A stretch of 64,000 nt of DNA from Flavobacterium sp. (GTDB lineage Bacteria; Bacteroidota; Bacteroidia; Flavobacteriales; Flavobacteriaceae), in the NCBI RefSeq assembly GCF_024642105.1, contig NZ_JAHEBT010000053.1, forward strand, positions 124,001-188,000, written 5' to 3'. The stretch's first letter is position 1, and each line of letters begins with the position of its first letter. Both the position numbers and the translations under genes were made by a program. Under the pieces are notes generated by a model that did no database searches, was not told the DNA's origin, and was given only the letters and a program-made list of their open reading frames with translations. Positions 51,685-62,460 of the stretch are shown here, one piece after another.

Positions 51685-52449
51685 TTAAATAGTGATTTCT
51701 AAATTATCATACGCAAGAAAAACATTTTCAGGAAGCTTTTTTTGTACTTCTTCATGAAAACCCAAATGGTGACTAATGTGCGTCAAATACGCTTTTTCAG
51801 GCTGTACCAAAGTTATAAAATCTAAAGCTTCTTGCAAATTGAAGTGGGTTTGGTGCGGTTCTTCGCGTAAAGCGTTTACCACCAAAACTTTAAGGCCTTT
51901 TAGTTTTTCAATTTCTGACTCTTCAACCGTTTTCACATCAGTTAAATACGCAAAATCATCGATGCGATAACCAAAAACTTGCAAATCGCCGTGCATCACA
52001 TTAATAGGAATTGCCATTTTATTTCCAACTGCAAAAGGATTATTATTTTGCACTTCAAAAGTAACTACTGAAGGCGCTCCAGGATATTTATTTTCGGTTT
52101 CGAATACATATTCAAAACGTCGCTTCAAATTATCAATTACGCGTTGGTGCGCATAAATTGGCATTGCCCCTTGACGAAAGTTAAATGGCCGAATATCATC
52201 TATTCCCGCTGTATGATCCGCGTGTTCGTGAGTAAATAAAATTCCGTCTACTTTTTGACAATTGGAAACCAACATCTGTTGCCTGAAATCAGGACCACAA
52301 TCGAACACAAATGAATGATTTTCCCATGACACCCAAGCCGAAACACGCAAACGCTTGTCTTTTGCATCAGCACTTTTACAAACAGGATGATCACTCCCAA
52401 TAATAGGGATGCCTTGCGATGTACCAGTACCTAAAAAATATATTTTCAA
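51685..52449 (-). CDS. MBL-fold metallohydrolase (PhnP-like)
   Basis: FLGTGTSQGIPIIGSDHPVCKS, FTHEHADHTAGIDDIRPF. Confidence 0.9.
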   Translation of the reverse strand: MKIYFLGTGTSQGIPIIGSDHPVCKSADAKDKRLRVSAWVSWENHSFVFDCGPDFRQQMLVSNCQKVDGILFTHEHADHTAGIDDIRPFNFRQGAMPIYAHQRVIDNLKRRFEYVFETENKYPGAPSVVTFEVQNNNPFAVGNKMAIPINVMHGDLQVFGYRIDDFAYLTDVKTVEESEIEKLKGLKVLVVNALREEPHQTHFNLQEALDFITLVQPEKAYLTHISHHLGFHEEVQKKLPENVFLAYDNLEITI

Positions 52450-52642
52450 AAGCGATGTATTTGTGATTGATCTTGAGAATAAAAACTCATTTTAACGCTA
52501 TCAATAACGAAAAAATCGTGATTCAAAAATAGTAATTCTACATTTGAATGCGCTAAAAATACGATTCAAATAATAATCGCATCAAGATGTCATTTTTTTA
52601 CAAAAATAAGGTTAAATATCTTTCAACAAACTCCTAATTTGT

Positions 52643-52650
52643 TAACTTTG
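52643..52650 (+). promoter_or_regulatory. Putative -7 box TAACTTTG
   Basis: TAnnTTTG upstream of the 52.7 kb CDS. Confidence 0.4.
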
Positions 52651-52717
52651 TAACATAAAAGCACTTTTGATATAAATAATGCATACCAAAAAGATAAAAC
52701 TCAAAGGAGATAAAGTA

Positions 52718-54139
52718 ATGGAGCAAATTCCTTCTATCAAGGATAAGGCGCTCCGTATCAACCTTAACGAAAATATTTACGGAACTTTTGCCGAAATTGG
52801 TGCCGGACAAGAAACGGTTAGACACTTTTTTAGAGCGGGAGGGTCATCTGGAACTATTGCAAAAGCAATGTCTGCCTACGACAAGGACTTTAGTGACGCC
52901 GTTTACGGTATCGAAGAAGACGGTCGTTACGTAACCGAAAGCCGATTGAAAAAGATGCTTTCTCACGAAGTGAGCTTGATTGAAAAGCGTTTGAGTAGAG
53001 ACAAGCACCCCAACAAAATGTTCTTTAGTTATGCCAATACCGTGGCAACTATCGATTTTGCAAAGCAATTCAAAGGGCATGGTTGGGTTGGAATTAGTTT
53101 TCAAATTGAACCTGACGAAGCCTACAACGAAATCATTCTACACATTCGTTTCAAAGAAACCGATTCAAGATTGCAACAAGAAACCTTAGGAATTCTTGGA
53201 GTAAACTTAATTTACGGTGCTTATTACAAATACAATGATCCTAAAAAATTGCTGCGTTATTTGTATGACCATTTGGACAAAGACCAACTAGAAATTGACA
53301 CTATCAACTTCTCAGGGCCTCGTTTTGCGGATGTAGACAACCGTTTAATGAGTTTACAATTGGTAAAAAATGGAATGACAGATGCAGTAATGTTCAATCC
53401 TGAAGGAAAAAACATCTTACCAGCGGCGATTTTGTACAAGAAAAACTTATTGGCCTTTAGAGGAAGTTTCCGTCCTGTAACCAAGGTGAATATGGACATG
53501 TACGAGAAATCTTTGAAGATGTTCTTGAATGAAAATAAGGTAGAAAAAGAAAATACACTCGTAGTATTTGAAATTACATTGTCTAATTTACGTTCTGACG
53601 GAGAAATTGACGAAAGAGATTTCATGGATCGTGCTGAATTACTTTGTTCGTTAGGTCAAACGGTAATGATTTCGAATTTCCAAGAATACTATAAAGTAGT
53701 AGAGTATTTCGCTAATTATACCAAAGCCCGTATGGGATTAGCAATGGGGGTTAACAACCTAGTTGACATCTTTGACGAGAAATACTACCGCCACTTAAGT
53801 GGAGGAATCTTAGAAGCATTCGGTAAATTATTCTACCGAGACATGAAAGTATTTTTGTACCCAATGATAGGTGAAAATGGAGAAATCATTACTTCAGAAA
53901 ACTTAAAAGTACATCCACGAATGAAAGAATTGTACAAGTTCTTTAAATTCAATGGAAAAGTGATTGATATCGAAGATTATAATCCTGAAATATTAGAAGT
54001 ATTCTCTCGCGAAGTACTTAAAATGATTAGTCAAGGAAAAGAAGGATGGGAAGAAATGCTTCCATCTGGAGTAGCCGAAATTATAAAAGAACACCACTTA
54101 TTTGGATACGAACCCAGTAAGTTCTTAAAAGAAGTTTAG
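52718..54139 (+). CDS. Conserved protein of unknown function (~475-486 aa)
   Basis: MEQIPSIKDKALRINLNENIYGTFAEIGAGQETVRHFFRAGGSSGTIAKAMSAYDKDFSDAVYG; long, clearly coding, no recognised catalytic motif. Confidence 0.8.
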   Translation: MEQIPSIKDKALRINLNENIYGTFAEIGAGQETVRHFFRAGGSSGTIAKAMSAYDKDFSDAVYGIEEDGRYVTESRLKKMLSHEVSLIEKRLSRDKHPNKMFFSYANTVATIDFAKQFKGHGWVGISFQIEPDEAYNEIILHIRFKETDSRLQQETLGILGVNLIYGAYYKYNDPKKLLRYLYDHLDKDQLEIDTINFSGPRFADVDNRLMSLQLVKNGMTDAVMFNPEGKNILPAAILYKKNLLAFRGSFRPVTKVNMDMYEKSLKMFLNENKVEKENTLVVFEITLSNLRSDGEIDERDFMDRAELLCSLGQTVMISNFQEYYKVVEYFANYTKARMGLAMGVNNLVDIFDEKYYRHLSGGILEAFGKLFYRDMKVFLYPMIGENGEIITSENLKVHPRMKELYKFFKFNGKVIDIEDYNPEILEVFSREVLKMISQGKEGWEEMLPSGVAEIIKEHHLFGYEPSKFLKEV

Positions 54140-54155
54140 TAAAATTGAAGCATAA

Positions 54156-54186
54156 AAAATCCCCAATTGAATCAGTTGGGGATTTT
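54156..54186. terminator. Terminator between convergent genes
   Basis: aaaatccccaa...ttggggatttt. Confidence 0.85.
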
Positions 54187-54200
54187 TTCATGAAATACTA

Positions 54201-54653
54201 TTACTTTAAAATCTGAGCAGCATGCGCTTTGGTTTTTACATCAGAAATCACATCTGCTATAATTCCGTTTTCATCAATGACGAAAGTCGTTCTATGAATA
54301 CCATCGTATTCTTTACCCATAAATTTCTTTGGTCCCCAAACTCCAAAAGCTTGAATCACTGATTTGTCCTCATCTGCTAAAAGCGGAAATGGAAAATCGT
54401 ATTTTTCTTTGAATTTAGCCTGTGCTTTTTGCGCATCTGCACTTACTCCTAATAACGCATAATTATTCGCTTGAAAACGCTCAAAATTATCTCTTAAGTC
54501 GCAGGCTTCTGCTGTACAACCTGGCGTATTTGCTTTTGGATAAAAAAACACTACTAATTTTTTCCCTTTATAATCGGCTAATTGATGTGATTCCCCGTCT
54601 TGATCCACACCTGAAAATTGAGGTGCTTGATCTCCTATTTTTAATGTTGTCAT
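54201..54653 (-). CDS. bcp: Thioredoxin-dependent thiol peroxidase
   Basis: FFYPKANTPGCTAEACDLRDNF; GVSADAQKAQAKFKEKYDFPFPLLAD. Confidence 0.95.
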   Translation of the reverse strand: MTTLKIGDQAPQFSGVDQDGESHQLADYKGKKLVVFFYPKANTPGCTAEACDLRDNFERFQANNYALLGVSADAQKAQAKFKEKYDFPFPLLADEDKSVIQAFGVWGPKKFMGKEYDGIHRTTFVIDENGIIADVISDVKTKAHAAQILK

Positions 54654-54711
54654 AAATCTTAGTATTGGATTGTTGGAATTGTTTTATTTTTACAGGAATA
54701 AAAATACAAAA

Positions 54712-55362
54712 ATGAACAAACAGGAACGGGTAACATTTGTTATAAATACGTTAAAAGAATTGTATCCCACAATTCCTATCCCTTTAGACCATAAAGATCC
54801 GTATACCTTACTAATAGCTGTATTACTATCGGCACAATGTACAGATGTTCGGGTGAATCAAATTACCCCTCTATTATTTGCGAAAGCAGATAATCCCTAC
54901 GATATGATTAAATTATCCGTAGAAGAAATTAAAGAAATCATCCGTCCATGTGGATTATCACCTATGAAATCAAAAGGAATTTATGGCTTATCACAAATTC
55001 TAATTGAAAAGCACAACGGAAAAGTCCCTCAAAGTTTTGAAGCTCTAGAAGAACTACCAGCAGTGGGACATAAAACCGCTAGTGTAGTAATGTCTCAAGC
55101 TTTTGGTATTCCTGCTTTTCCGGTAGATACACACATCCATCGTTTAATGTACCGCTGGAACTTAACTAATGGAAAAAATGTGGTACAAACTGAAAAAGAT
55201 GCCAAACGCATTTTCCCAGAGGAATTATGGAATGAATTGCACTTGCAAATCATTTGGTATGGACGCGAATATTCGCCTGCACGAGGATGGAATTTAGAGA
55301 AAGATATCATCACTAAAACGATAGGACGAAAATCCGTTTTAGACGATTACTTCAAAAAATAA
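54712..55362 (+). CDS. nth: Endonuclease III
   Basis: LIAVLLSAQCTDVRVNQITPLLFAKA, LPAVGHKTASVVMSQAFGIPAFPVDTHIHRL; lacks the usual C-terminal 4-Cys cluster (ends IWYGREYSPARGWNLEKDIITKTIGRKSVLDDYFKK). Confidence 0.9.
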   Translation: MNKQERVTFVINTLKELYPTIPIPLDHKDPYTLLIAVLLSAQCTDVRVNQITPLLFAKADNPYDMIKLSVEEIKEIIRPCGLSPMKSKGIYGLSQILIEKHNGKVPQSFEALEELPAVGHKTASVVMSQAFGIPAFPVDTHIHRLMYRWNLTNGKNVVQTEKDAKRIFPEELWNELHLQIIWYGREYSPARGWNLEKDIITKTIGRKSVLDDYFKK

Positions 55363-55378
55363 ATAGTTAGATCATAAA

Positions 55379-55414
55379 AAACCACCTTCATTAATACATT
55401 AACAAAGGTGGTTT
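55379..55414. terminator. Bidirectional terminator
   Basis: aaaccacctt...aaggtggttt. Confidence 0.75.
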
Positions 55415-55433
55415 AGCAACTAACAATGAATTT

Positions 55434-55577
55434 TTAATTAGCGATAAGTTCAAAAGTAGCTTGCTCAGTTTTGACTACTTTCAACGCTTTTGAATAGTTC
55501 AACAAGAAAGAAACAACTTCTTTCTTTGGTTTCATTTTTGGAGCAACAAATGATTTTTTAGAGTAGATTTTTGCCAT
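55434..55577 (-). CDS. Small basic protein, 47 aa (not in ORF track)
   Basis: MAKIYSKKSFVAPKMKPKKEVVSFLLNYSKALKVVKTEQATFELIAN*; between sigma factor gene and terminator. Confidence 0.6.
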   Translation of the reverse strand: MAKIYSKKSFVAPKMKPKKEVVSFLLNYSKALKVVKTEQATFELIAN

Positions 55578-55627
55578 AGTTTGCATTTACAATTTACACT
55601 ACAACGACAAAAATCACAAAATATTGC

Positions 55628-56212
55628 TTAGTTAGTCAAAATAATTTGGTGTTTATCAATCACTTTTCTCAAATTAAGTAAAGCGTAACGCATTCGTCCT
55701 AAAGCAGTATTGATACTTACTCCCGTCGCTTCTGAAATTTCCTTAAAGCTCATATCTTGGTACAGGCGCATCATCAATACCTCTTTTTGATCTGCTGGGA
55801 GTTCTTCTACTAATTGACGTAAATCTTTGGCCACCTGATCTGAAATTAATTTATTTTCTATTGTCAACGCATCATCTGTCATAATGGAAAATATGGAGAA
55901 CTCTTCGGTCTCTCTGTACAAAGGCATTTTTTTATTTCTGCGAAAATGGTCCACAATCAGATTATGAGCAATTCGCATTACCCAGGGAAGAAATTTTCCT
56001 TCTTCATTATAGGCATTGGATTTTAAAGTGCGAATTACTTTGATAAACGTATCTTGAAAAATATCGTCAGAAAGATCTCTATCGCCTACTTTGGAATAGA
56101 TAAAACCAAAAATTTTGGATTGGTGTCTTTTGATAAGAGTTGCTAAAGCAGCTTCATTGCCCGCAATATAATCATTTACTAATGTAGCATCATCAATAGG
56201 AGGAATAGCCAT
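55628..56212 (-). CDS. RNA polymerase sigma factor, sigma-70/ECF family
   Basis: 194 aa; DDIFQDTFIKVIRTL, PWVMRIAHNLIVDHFRR, MSFKEISEATGVSINTALGRMRYAL. Confidence 0.93.
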   Translation of the reverse strand: MAIPPIDDATLVNDYIAGNEAALATLIKRHQSKIFGFIYSKVGDRDLSDDIFQDTFIKVIRTLKSNAYNEEGKFLPWVMRIAHNLIVDHFRRNKKMPLYRETEEFSIFSIMTDDALTIENKLISDQVAKDLRQLVEELPADQKEVLMMRLYQDMSFKEISEATGVSINTALGRMRYALLNLRKVIDKHQIILTN

Positions 56213-56446
56213 AATATACCTTTTAGAGGGTTTGTAATTCTAAATAATGTTCTAAAAAGTAAAAATGTTAAATAGGCTTTTGTTTTTATTTGATGATTAT
56301 ACGTACAAATTTAACTTAATTTTATTGGATTATGCAAACAAAAAAGAAAGAATCTCAAAGTATCAGACTATTTTAGAGGTAAAAAGGAATGGATTGAAGT
56401 AGTAATTTGGATATCTTAGAGTAGTAATTCTGAGTCGAAAATTGAT

Positions 56447-56454
56447 TACTTTTG
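56447..56454 (+). promoter_or_regulatory. Putative -7 box TACTTTTG of uvrA
   Basis: TAnnTTTG lies inside the track ORF but 17 nt upstream of the likely real ATG at 56472. Confidence 0.5.
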
Positions 56455-56471
56455 CTCAAAATACACTTTTT

Positions 56472-59255
56472 ATGTCAATTGACCTTTCTACATTAGACCC
56501 AAAGAAAAACATCATCATTAAAGGCGCTCAAGTACATAATTTAAAAAATGTAGACGTAGCCATTCCAAGGAACAAACTGGTAGTAATTACTGGTCTTTCA
56601 GGTTCTGGAAAATCGAGTTTGGCTTTTGACACTTTATATGCTGAAGGTCAACGTCGCTATGTAGAAAGCTTATCGTCTTATGCGCGCCAATTCTTAGGTC
56701 GTTTGGACAAACCCAAAGTAGAATACATCAAAGGAATTGCACCCGCTATTGCTATTGAACAGAAAGTCAATACGACCAATGCACGTTCGACCGTTGGAAC
56801 CTCAACAGAAATTTACGATTATATCAAATTATTATATGCCCGTGTAGGACGTACTTTCTCACCTATTTCAGGCCAAGAAGTTAAAAAAAATACCGTAACC
56901 GATGTTGTGTCGGAGGTGAAAAAATTAGAGCTGGATAGCAAATGGCTCCTCCTCGCTCCTATTCATTTGGAAAAAGGGCGAAAACTAGAAGACAAACTGA
57001 ACGTCTTGTTGCAACAAGGTTTTGCTCGAATTTTAGTGGATGGCGAAATGGTTCGATTAGACGATTTACCCAAAGGTTTGAGCAAAAAAGAAATCTTTCT
57101 GATTGTTGATCGAATTGTAGTCAAAGCCGAAGAAGAATTCTATAATCGCTTGGCCGATGCTGTTCAAACTGCATTTTTTGAAGGAAAAGGGATTTGCTAT
57201 TTGCAAGAATTAAACTCAGAGAAACGTTTTTCGTATTCCAATAATTTTGAGCTAGACGGGATTTCTTTTTTGGAACCCAATGTGCATTTGTTCAGCTTCA
57301 ACAATCCTTATGGGGCTTGTCCTGTTTGCGAAGGCTACGGCAATATCATTGGAATTGATGCTGAATTGGTGGTACCAAATACAAGCTTATCCATTTTTGA
57401 GAATGCTATTTTTCCTTGGCGAGGTGAAAGCATGAGTTGGTTCAGAGATGAATTGGTGAAAAATGCTTACAAATTTGACTTTCCAATTCACAAACCTTTT
57501 TTCGAATTGACCGAAGAACAAAAAGAAATAGTTTGGACAGGAAATGAATATTTTCAAGGGTTAAATGATTTTTTCAAAGAATTAGAAGAGAAAAATTATA
57601 AGATTCAAAACCGCGTGATGTTGTCTCGTTATCGAGGCAAAACTAAATGCAACTCCTGTAAAGGAAAACGTTTACGAATTGAAGCTTCTTATGTAAAAAT
57701 AAACGGCAAAACCGTTTCCGATTTGGTAGATTTACCTATCCTTCACCTAGTTGAATTCTTCAAAAACATTGAACTCAACGAGTACGAAAAACAAATTGCC
57801 AAACGACTGCTCATTGAAATCAACAACCGTTTGTCCTTTTTAACCGAAGTAGGGTTGGATTACCTTACCCTAAATAGAAATTCGGCTACACTTTCCGGAG
57901 GCGAATCGCAACGTATCAACTTGGCGACATCTTTAGGAAGTAGCTTGGTGGGGTCTATGTATATTTTGGATGAACCAAGCATTGGTTTGCATCCTAAAGA
58001 CACTGAACGCTTAATTAAAGTTTTGTTGTCTCTACGAGATTTGGGCAATACCGTAATTGTAGTAGAACATGACGAAGATATAATGAAAGCTGCCGATATG
58101 ATTATCGATATTGGTCCTGAGGCCGGAACCCATGGAGGAAATTTAGTAGCGCAAGGAACGTATAATGAAATTCTACAATCGGATTCATTAACTTCTCAAT
58201 ATTTGAATGGTAATTTGGAAATTTCGGTTCCAAAAAAACGTAGACCTTTCAAAAATCAAATCGAAATCAAAGGCGCAAGAGAAAACAATTTGCAGAACAT
58301 TGACGTTAGCTTTCCGCTTGACGTTCTAACTGTTATTACAGGAGTTTCTGGAAGTGGAAAAAGTACTTTGGTGAAAAAGATTTTATTTCCTGCTATGCAA
58401 AAAAAATTAGATAACGCAGGAGAAAAAGCAGGTCAGTTTACCGAAATGATCGGGTCATTTTCGCACATCAAACACATTGAATATGTAGACCAAAATCCTA
58501 TTGGAAGAAGTTCGCGTTCTAATCCCGTTACCTATATCAAGGCGTATGATGATATTCGGGATTTGTATGCCAAAGAAAAGCTATCTAAAGTTAGAGGATA
58601 TCAAGCCAAACATTTCTCTTTTAACGTCGATGGTGGACGTTGCGAAAGCTGTAAGGGAGAAGGAACTATCAATGTAGAAATGGTTTTTATGGCCGATGTA
58701 CAACTGCATTGCGAAACCTGTAATGGAAAACGTTTCAAAAAGGAAGTTTTAGAAGTTAGTTTTGAAGGTAAAAACATCAATGACATATTAACGATGACTA
58801 TTGATGATGCTATTGCTTTTTTTGCTGAACATAAACAAACTAAAATAACTCAAAAATTACAACCCCTTCAGGATGTGGGATTGGGTTATGTACAATTAGG
58901 ACAATCATCTTCTACTCTTTCTGGTGGAGAGGCACAACGCATCAAGTTAGCTTCATTTTTAGTTAAGGGAGCTACCAAAGACAAGGCGCTTTTTGTTTTT
59001 GACGAACCTACAACCGGATTGCATTTTCACGACATCAAGAAGTTACTAGCTTCCTTCGATGCGTTAATTGAAAAAGGCCATTCCATCATTGTCATAGAAC
59101 ACAATTTGGACCTTATCAAATGTGCCGATTGGATTATTGATCTAGGACCAGAAGGAGGCGAAAATGGAGGAAAGTTATTAGGCGCAGGAACTCCCGAAGA
59201 TGTAGTGAAAATGAAAAAATCTATTACCGCTAGCTATTTAAAAGAAAAACTATAA
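56472..59255 (+). CDS. uvrA: Excinuclease ABC subunit A
   Basis: [76 protein letters not shown]; Zn fingers; second ABC domain. Confidence 0.97.
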   Translation: MSIDLSTLDPKKNIIIKGAQVHNLKNVDVAIPRNKLVVITGLSGSGKSSLAFDTLYAEGQRRYVESLSSYARQFLGRLDKPKVEYIKGIAPAIAIEQKVNTTNARSTVGTSTEIYDYIKLLYARVGRTFSPISGQEVKKNTVTDVVSEVKKLELDSKWLLLAPIHLEKGRKLEDKLNVLLQQGFARILVDGEMVRLDDLPKGLSKKEIFLIVDRIVVKAEEEFYNRLADAVQTAFFEGKGICYLQELNSEKRFSYSNNFELDGISFLEPNVHLFSFNNPYGACPVCEGYGNIIGIDAELVVPNTSLSIFENAIFPWRGESMSWFRDELVKNAYKFDFPIHKPFFELTEEQKEIVWTGNEYFQGLNDFFKELEEKNYKIQNRVMLSRYRGKTKCNSCKGKRLRIEASYVKINGKTVSDLVDLPILHLVEFFKNIELNEYEKQIAKRLLIEINNRLSFLTEVGLDYLTLNRNSATLSGGESQRINLATSLGSSLVGSMYILDEPSIGLHPKDTERLIKVLLSLRDLGNTVIVVEHDEDIMKAADMIIDIGPEAGTHGGNLVAQGTYNEILQSDSLTSQYLNGNLEISVPKKRRPFKNQIEIKGARENNLQNIDVSFPLDVLTVITGVSGSGKSTLVKKILFPAMQKKLDNAGEKAGQFTEMIGSFSHIKHIEYVDQNPIGRSSRSNPVTYIKAYDDIRDLYAKEKLSKVRGYQAKHFSFNVDGGRCESCKGEGTINVEMVFMADVQLHCETCNGKRFKKEVLEVSFEGKNINDILTMTIDDAIAFFAEHKQTKITQKLQPLQDVGLGYVQLGQSSSTLSGGEAQRIKLASFLVKGATKDKALFVFDEPTTGLHFHDIKKLLASFDALIEKGHSIIVIEHNLDLIKCADWIIDLGPEGGENGGKLLGAGTPEDVVKMKKSITASYLKEKL

Positions 59256-59264
59256 ATCGGATTA

Positions 59265-59558
59265 TTAGTAGCATGGTTCCTCAAAGGTTTTACCGTCTTC
59301 ATCAATTGCAATGAGAATTCTTTTTTCTTTACCATACACAAAAGTCATATACAGCCACCCTATAGACCATAATCCAAGCGTCAAACAAAATAGGGCGAAA
59401 TTGAGTGTATGATTAATAGATCTTGGTTCTCTAGATAAAATAGCGAAAGGTAATTTATCATTTTTTTCTTTCACGATAAAACCTGCATGGATTCTAGCGC
59501 TAACTCTTTTGTAAAAATCTTGAAGACTTTTTTCAGAACTGATGGGATTGTTTTTCAT
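59265..59558 (-). CDS. Hypothetical membrane protein
   Basis: MKNNPISSEKSLQDFYKRVSARIHAGFIVKEKND...; track start 59606 may be too long. Confidence 0.5.
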   Translation of the reverse strand: MKNNPISSEKSLQDFYKRVSARIHAGFIVKEKNDKLPFAILSREPRSINHTLNFALFCLTLGLWSIGWLYMTFVYGKEKRILIAIDEDGKTFEEPCY

Positions 59559-59674
59559 TTGAATTGGGATTATGTTTTTTACAACTATTAGCAAAAATAA
59601 TTCCATTACATAGTATGCACAATACCAACTTTTAGTGATATTAATAAAGTGTAGATTTCAAAGGATATTCTAAA

Positions 59675-61144
59675 TTACGATTTTAATTTCAGTTTCTTAA
59701 AAATATCGTCCAAAAATCGATTTATTTCGACAGAAATAACAAATTTATAGTTCAAATACACATAAAGCACCGTTACTAAAATTGACTTTAAACCAATTCC
59801 TATGATAGGATGGAACGGAAATTGCCAAAAATAAAACAATACAAAAAGTACAACGGTAATACTGATTGAATACAATGTCTGTGTTGTAAAAGGATACAAA
59901 TGCATCCGTTTTACCACAAACATTAGTTTAGCTACACTGTATAGTGTAATTGATAACAAAGTGGCAAATGCAGACCCTATGATACCATATAGTGGAATGA
60001 AAATTATATTTAAAACAAACGTAACTAATACCAACATCAATCCTAAAAATAATACCATACGATAGTATTTAGAATTAAAAATGATGGCATTATTATTACC
60101 GAGAATTAAATCAAAATATTTAGATAGACCAATCATAAATACAATCCATATTCCACCTGCATAATCTTTTGGTAGCATTTCATACAACTGGTCTATATTC
60201 ACAAAAATACATAGCATCACAAATCCACCCACTAATTGCAAATTAATAGACGTCTTTTTATACAAATCGTTGAGTTCGTCGTGTTTGTTTTCGTGCATTA
60301 ATTTGGCCGTAATAGGATACACAATCTGGTGCATCGCACGGCTTGGAACCGAAATCACTAAAGCGATATAAGTCGCCACAGAATAATACGCTATATTTCC
60401 AATATCCATGTATTGATTCAACATAATTTTATCGCCATCCAAAAGTAAGTTGGCCACACTACCCGACAGAATAATATAAAACGTGTATTCTAAAATAGCT
60501 TTAACATTGTGAGGAATCGAAAATTGGAAAACAGGTTTTTTGACTTTAAAAGCATACAACATCGTCACTAAAAAGGCTACGAAATAAATTACTGCCGTTA
60601 AATAAATAAAATCAATAGCCGTAATCCATTTAAAATAAATCCCTAAAAGTCCTACTACCGAAAACAAGCGTAGACCCACTTCTTTAATAAAGTTTCCAAA
60701 TACAGAATGCATATGTACTCTAGCCCAAGCATAAAAAATCTCAAAGTAAGCCATACATAAACCCATAAATGGAATTAAGTAAATATACTCTTTTACAATT
60801 GGATTCTTTTTAGTCAAAAAAGAAACAATATCATCGTAAAAAAACAATCCAATAAAGATCAACGGAATACATAATACAAGAGGAAATAAAACAGTGAATG
60901 ATAGGAATTGGTTTTCTTCCTTTTCCGTTTTGCATTGAGAATAAAACTTAACTAAGGTATTTTGCATTCCAATAGCAAACAAAGGCATGATCACATTGGC
61001 ACAAGACAAAATATAATTAGACAAACCGTAATACGTTTTTCCTAAAATGGGAGGAAATAAAAACAACGTACTAACTCCTCCAACGGCAAAACCAATGTAG
61101 GTTATGATAGTGTTTTTTAAAGATTGATTTAAAACGATTCCCAT
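59675..61144 (-). CDS. Polysaccharide/oligosaccharide flippase (Wzx/MATE-like)
   Basis: 489 aa, 12-14 TM; SLKNTIITYIGFAVGGVSTLFLFPPILGKTYYGLSNYILSCANV. Confidence 0.88.
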   Translation of the reverse strand: MGIVLNQSLKNTIITYIGFAVGGVSTLFLFPPILGKTYYGLSNYILSCANVIMPLFAIGMQNTLVKFYSQCKTEKEENQFLSFTVLFPLVLCIPLIFIGLFFYDDIVSFLTKKNPIVKEYIYLIPFMGLCMAYFEIFYAWARVHMHSVFGNFIKEVGLRLFSVVGLLGIYFKWITAIDFIYLTAVIYFVAFLVTMLYAFKVKKPVFQFSIPHNVKAILEYTFYIILSGSVANLLLDGDKIMLNQYMDIGNIAYYSVATYIALVISVPSRAMHQIVYPITAKLMHENKHDELNDLYKKTSINLQLVGGFVMLCIFVNIDQLYEMLPKDYAGGIWIVFMIGLSKYFDLILGNNNAIIFNSKYYRMVLFLGLMLVLVTFVLNIIFIPLYGIIGSAFATLLSITLYSVAKLMFVVKRMHLYPFTTQTLYSISITVVLFVLFYFWQFPFHPIIGIGLKSILVTVLYVYLNYKFVISVEINRFLDDIFKKLKLKS

Positions 61145-61165
61145 AAGTTGGATGGTTATTTTGGA

Positions 61166-62458
61166 TTATTGATGGAGTAATTCCACCAATTGTTTGGTTA
61201 GATTTTTTCGAGAATACTGTTGGAGTCCTACTCCATTCGATTGTAATTTACCTTCTAAAAATTGAGTATAATAATCTCGAATGGTTTGTTTTAGTTTCAC
61301 TTTTTCAGAATACTCAAAAAACACTCCCGTATTGGTATTGGTAATAATTTCTGCAAAATCAGAGTCTTTGGGACCAATGGCTATAATAGGTCGTTCCGAA
61401 ACCATATACTCAAACAATTTACCTGGCAGTATACTTTTAGTCTCTTCTGAATTGATTTCAATCAACAATAAAACTTGTGATTTACGTTGGTGAGCCACTG
61501 CATCTGCATGCGAAACATAACCTAAGTTATTCAAATACGGATTCAAGCCCAATTGCCCAATTGTTTCCAAAACTTCTTGACTTACTGCACCTATTAATTT
61601 GATTTCTAAATGGGATTTAAAACCTGGGATTTCCGCACAAAGCTCAATCAAACTTTCCCATAAAATCTTCGGATTTCTTTCCGATAGAAAAGAACCAATA
61701 TGTGCCAAACTAAATTTAGTGTCCAAAGTTTGTTTTTCAACTTTTTCAACATCAAAACCATTCGTGATAACTTCGATTGGTTTAGTTGTTAAAACTTGAA
61801 ACTCGGTTTTGGTTGTTTTACTTGTTACAATAATCGTATCTGCTGAATTCAGTACTTGACTTTCTAGTTGTTTGTGCTTCTTAGCTGCATATTGAGATAA
61901 CCGCAACGATTTATGGTAACCAATAGTGGTCCAAGGGTCACGGAAATCAGCCAACCACTTTAGATTTAATTTTTGTTTTAATTCCAAACCGATTAAATGC
62001 AAACTATGGGGCGGACCAGAAGTAACTATCGTATCGATTTCGTTCTCCCGAATGTATTTCTCCAAATATGCAACAGAAGGTTTTACCCAAAAAACACGCG
62101 CATCTGGAATAAACAAATTGCCACGTACCCAAAGCATAACCTTCTCTAAAAAAGATTGTTTTTTCTGATTGGGAATAATTCCCGAACTGATTTTTTTGGT
62201 CTTATTTTTAGATAAAAAAGAAGCTAATTGATAGGGCTCAAAAATTGGATTTTTTAAAATAATCGCTTTATCCGAAACTTCACTTTCCAAATGGGAATCG
62301 ACAATTGGATAGGTAGGATTCTCAGGTACATACACAATAGGTTGTACATCAAAATCCGGTAAATATTTAACAAACTTCAACCAACGTTGCACTCCTGGCC
62401 CTCCTGCTGGTGGCCAATAATACGTGATGATTAAAAGTTTTTTTTGATTTGGTTCCAA
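61166..62458 (-). CDS. Glycosyltransferase (GT4-like)
   Basis: LLIITYYWPPAGGPGVQRWLKFVKYLPDF; LPGKLFEYMVSERPIIAIGPKDSDFAEII. Confidence 0.9.
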   Translation of the reverse strand: MEPNQKKLLIITYYWPPAGGPGVQRWLKFVKYLPDFDVQPIVYVPENPTYPIVDSHLESEVSDKAIILKNPIFEPYQLASFLSKNKTKKISSGIIPNQKKQSFLEKVMLWVRGNLFIPDARVFWVKPSVAYLEKYIRENEIDTIVTSGPPHSLHLIGLELKQKLNLKWLADFRDPWTTIGYHKSLRLSQYAAKKHKQLESQVLNSADTIIVTSKTTKTEFQVLTTKPIEVITNGFDVEKVEKQTLDTKFSLAHIGSFLSERNPKILWESLIELCAEIPGFKSHLEIKLIGAVSQEVLETIGQLGLNPYLNNLGYVSHADAVAHQRKSQVLLLIEINSEETKSILPGKLFEYMVSERPIIAIGPKDSDFAEIITNTNTGVFFEYSEKVKLKQTIRDYYTQFLEGKLQSNGVGLQQYSRKNLTKQLVELLHQ

Positions 62459-62460
62459 AT

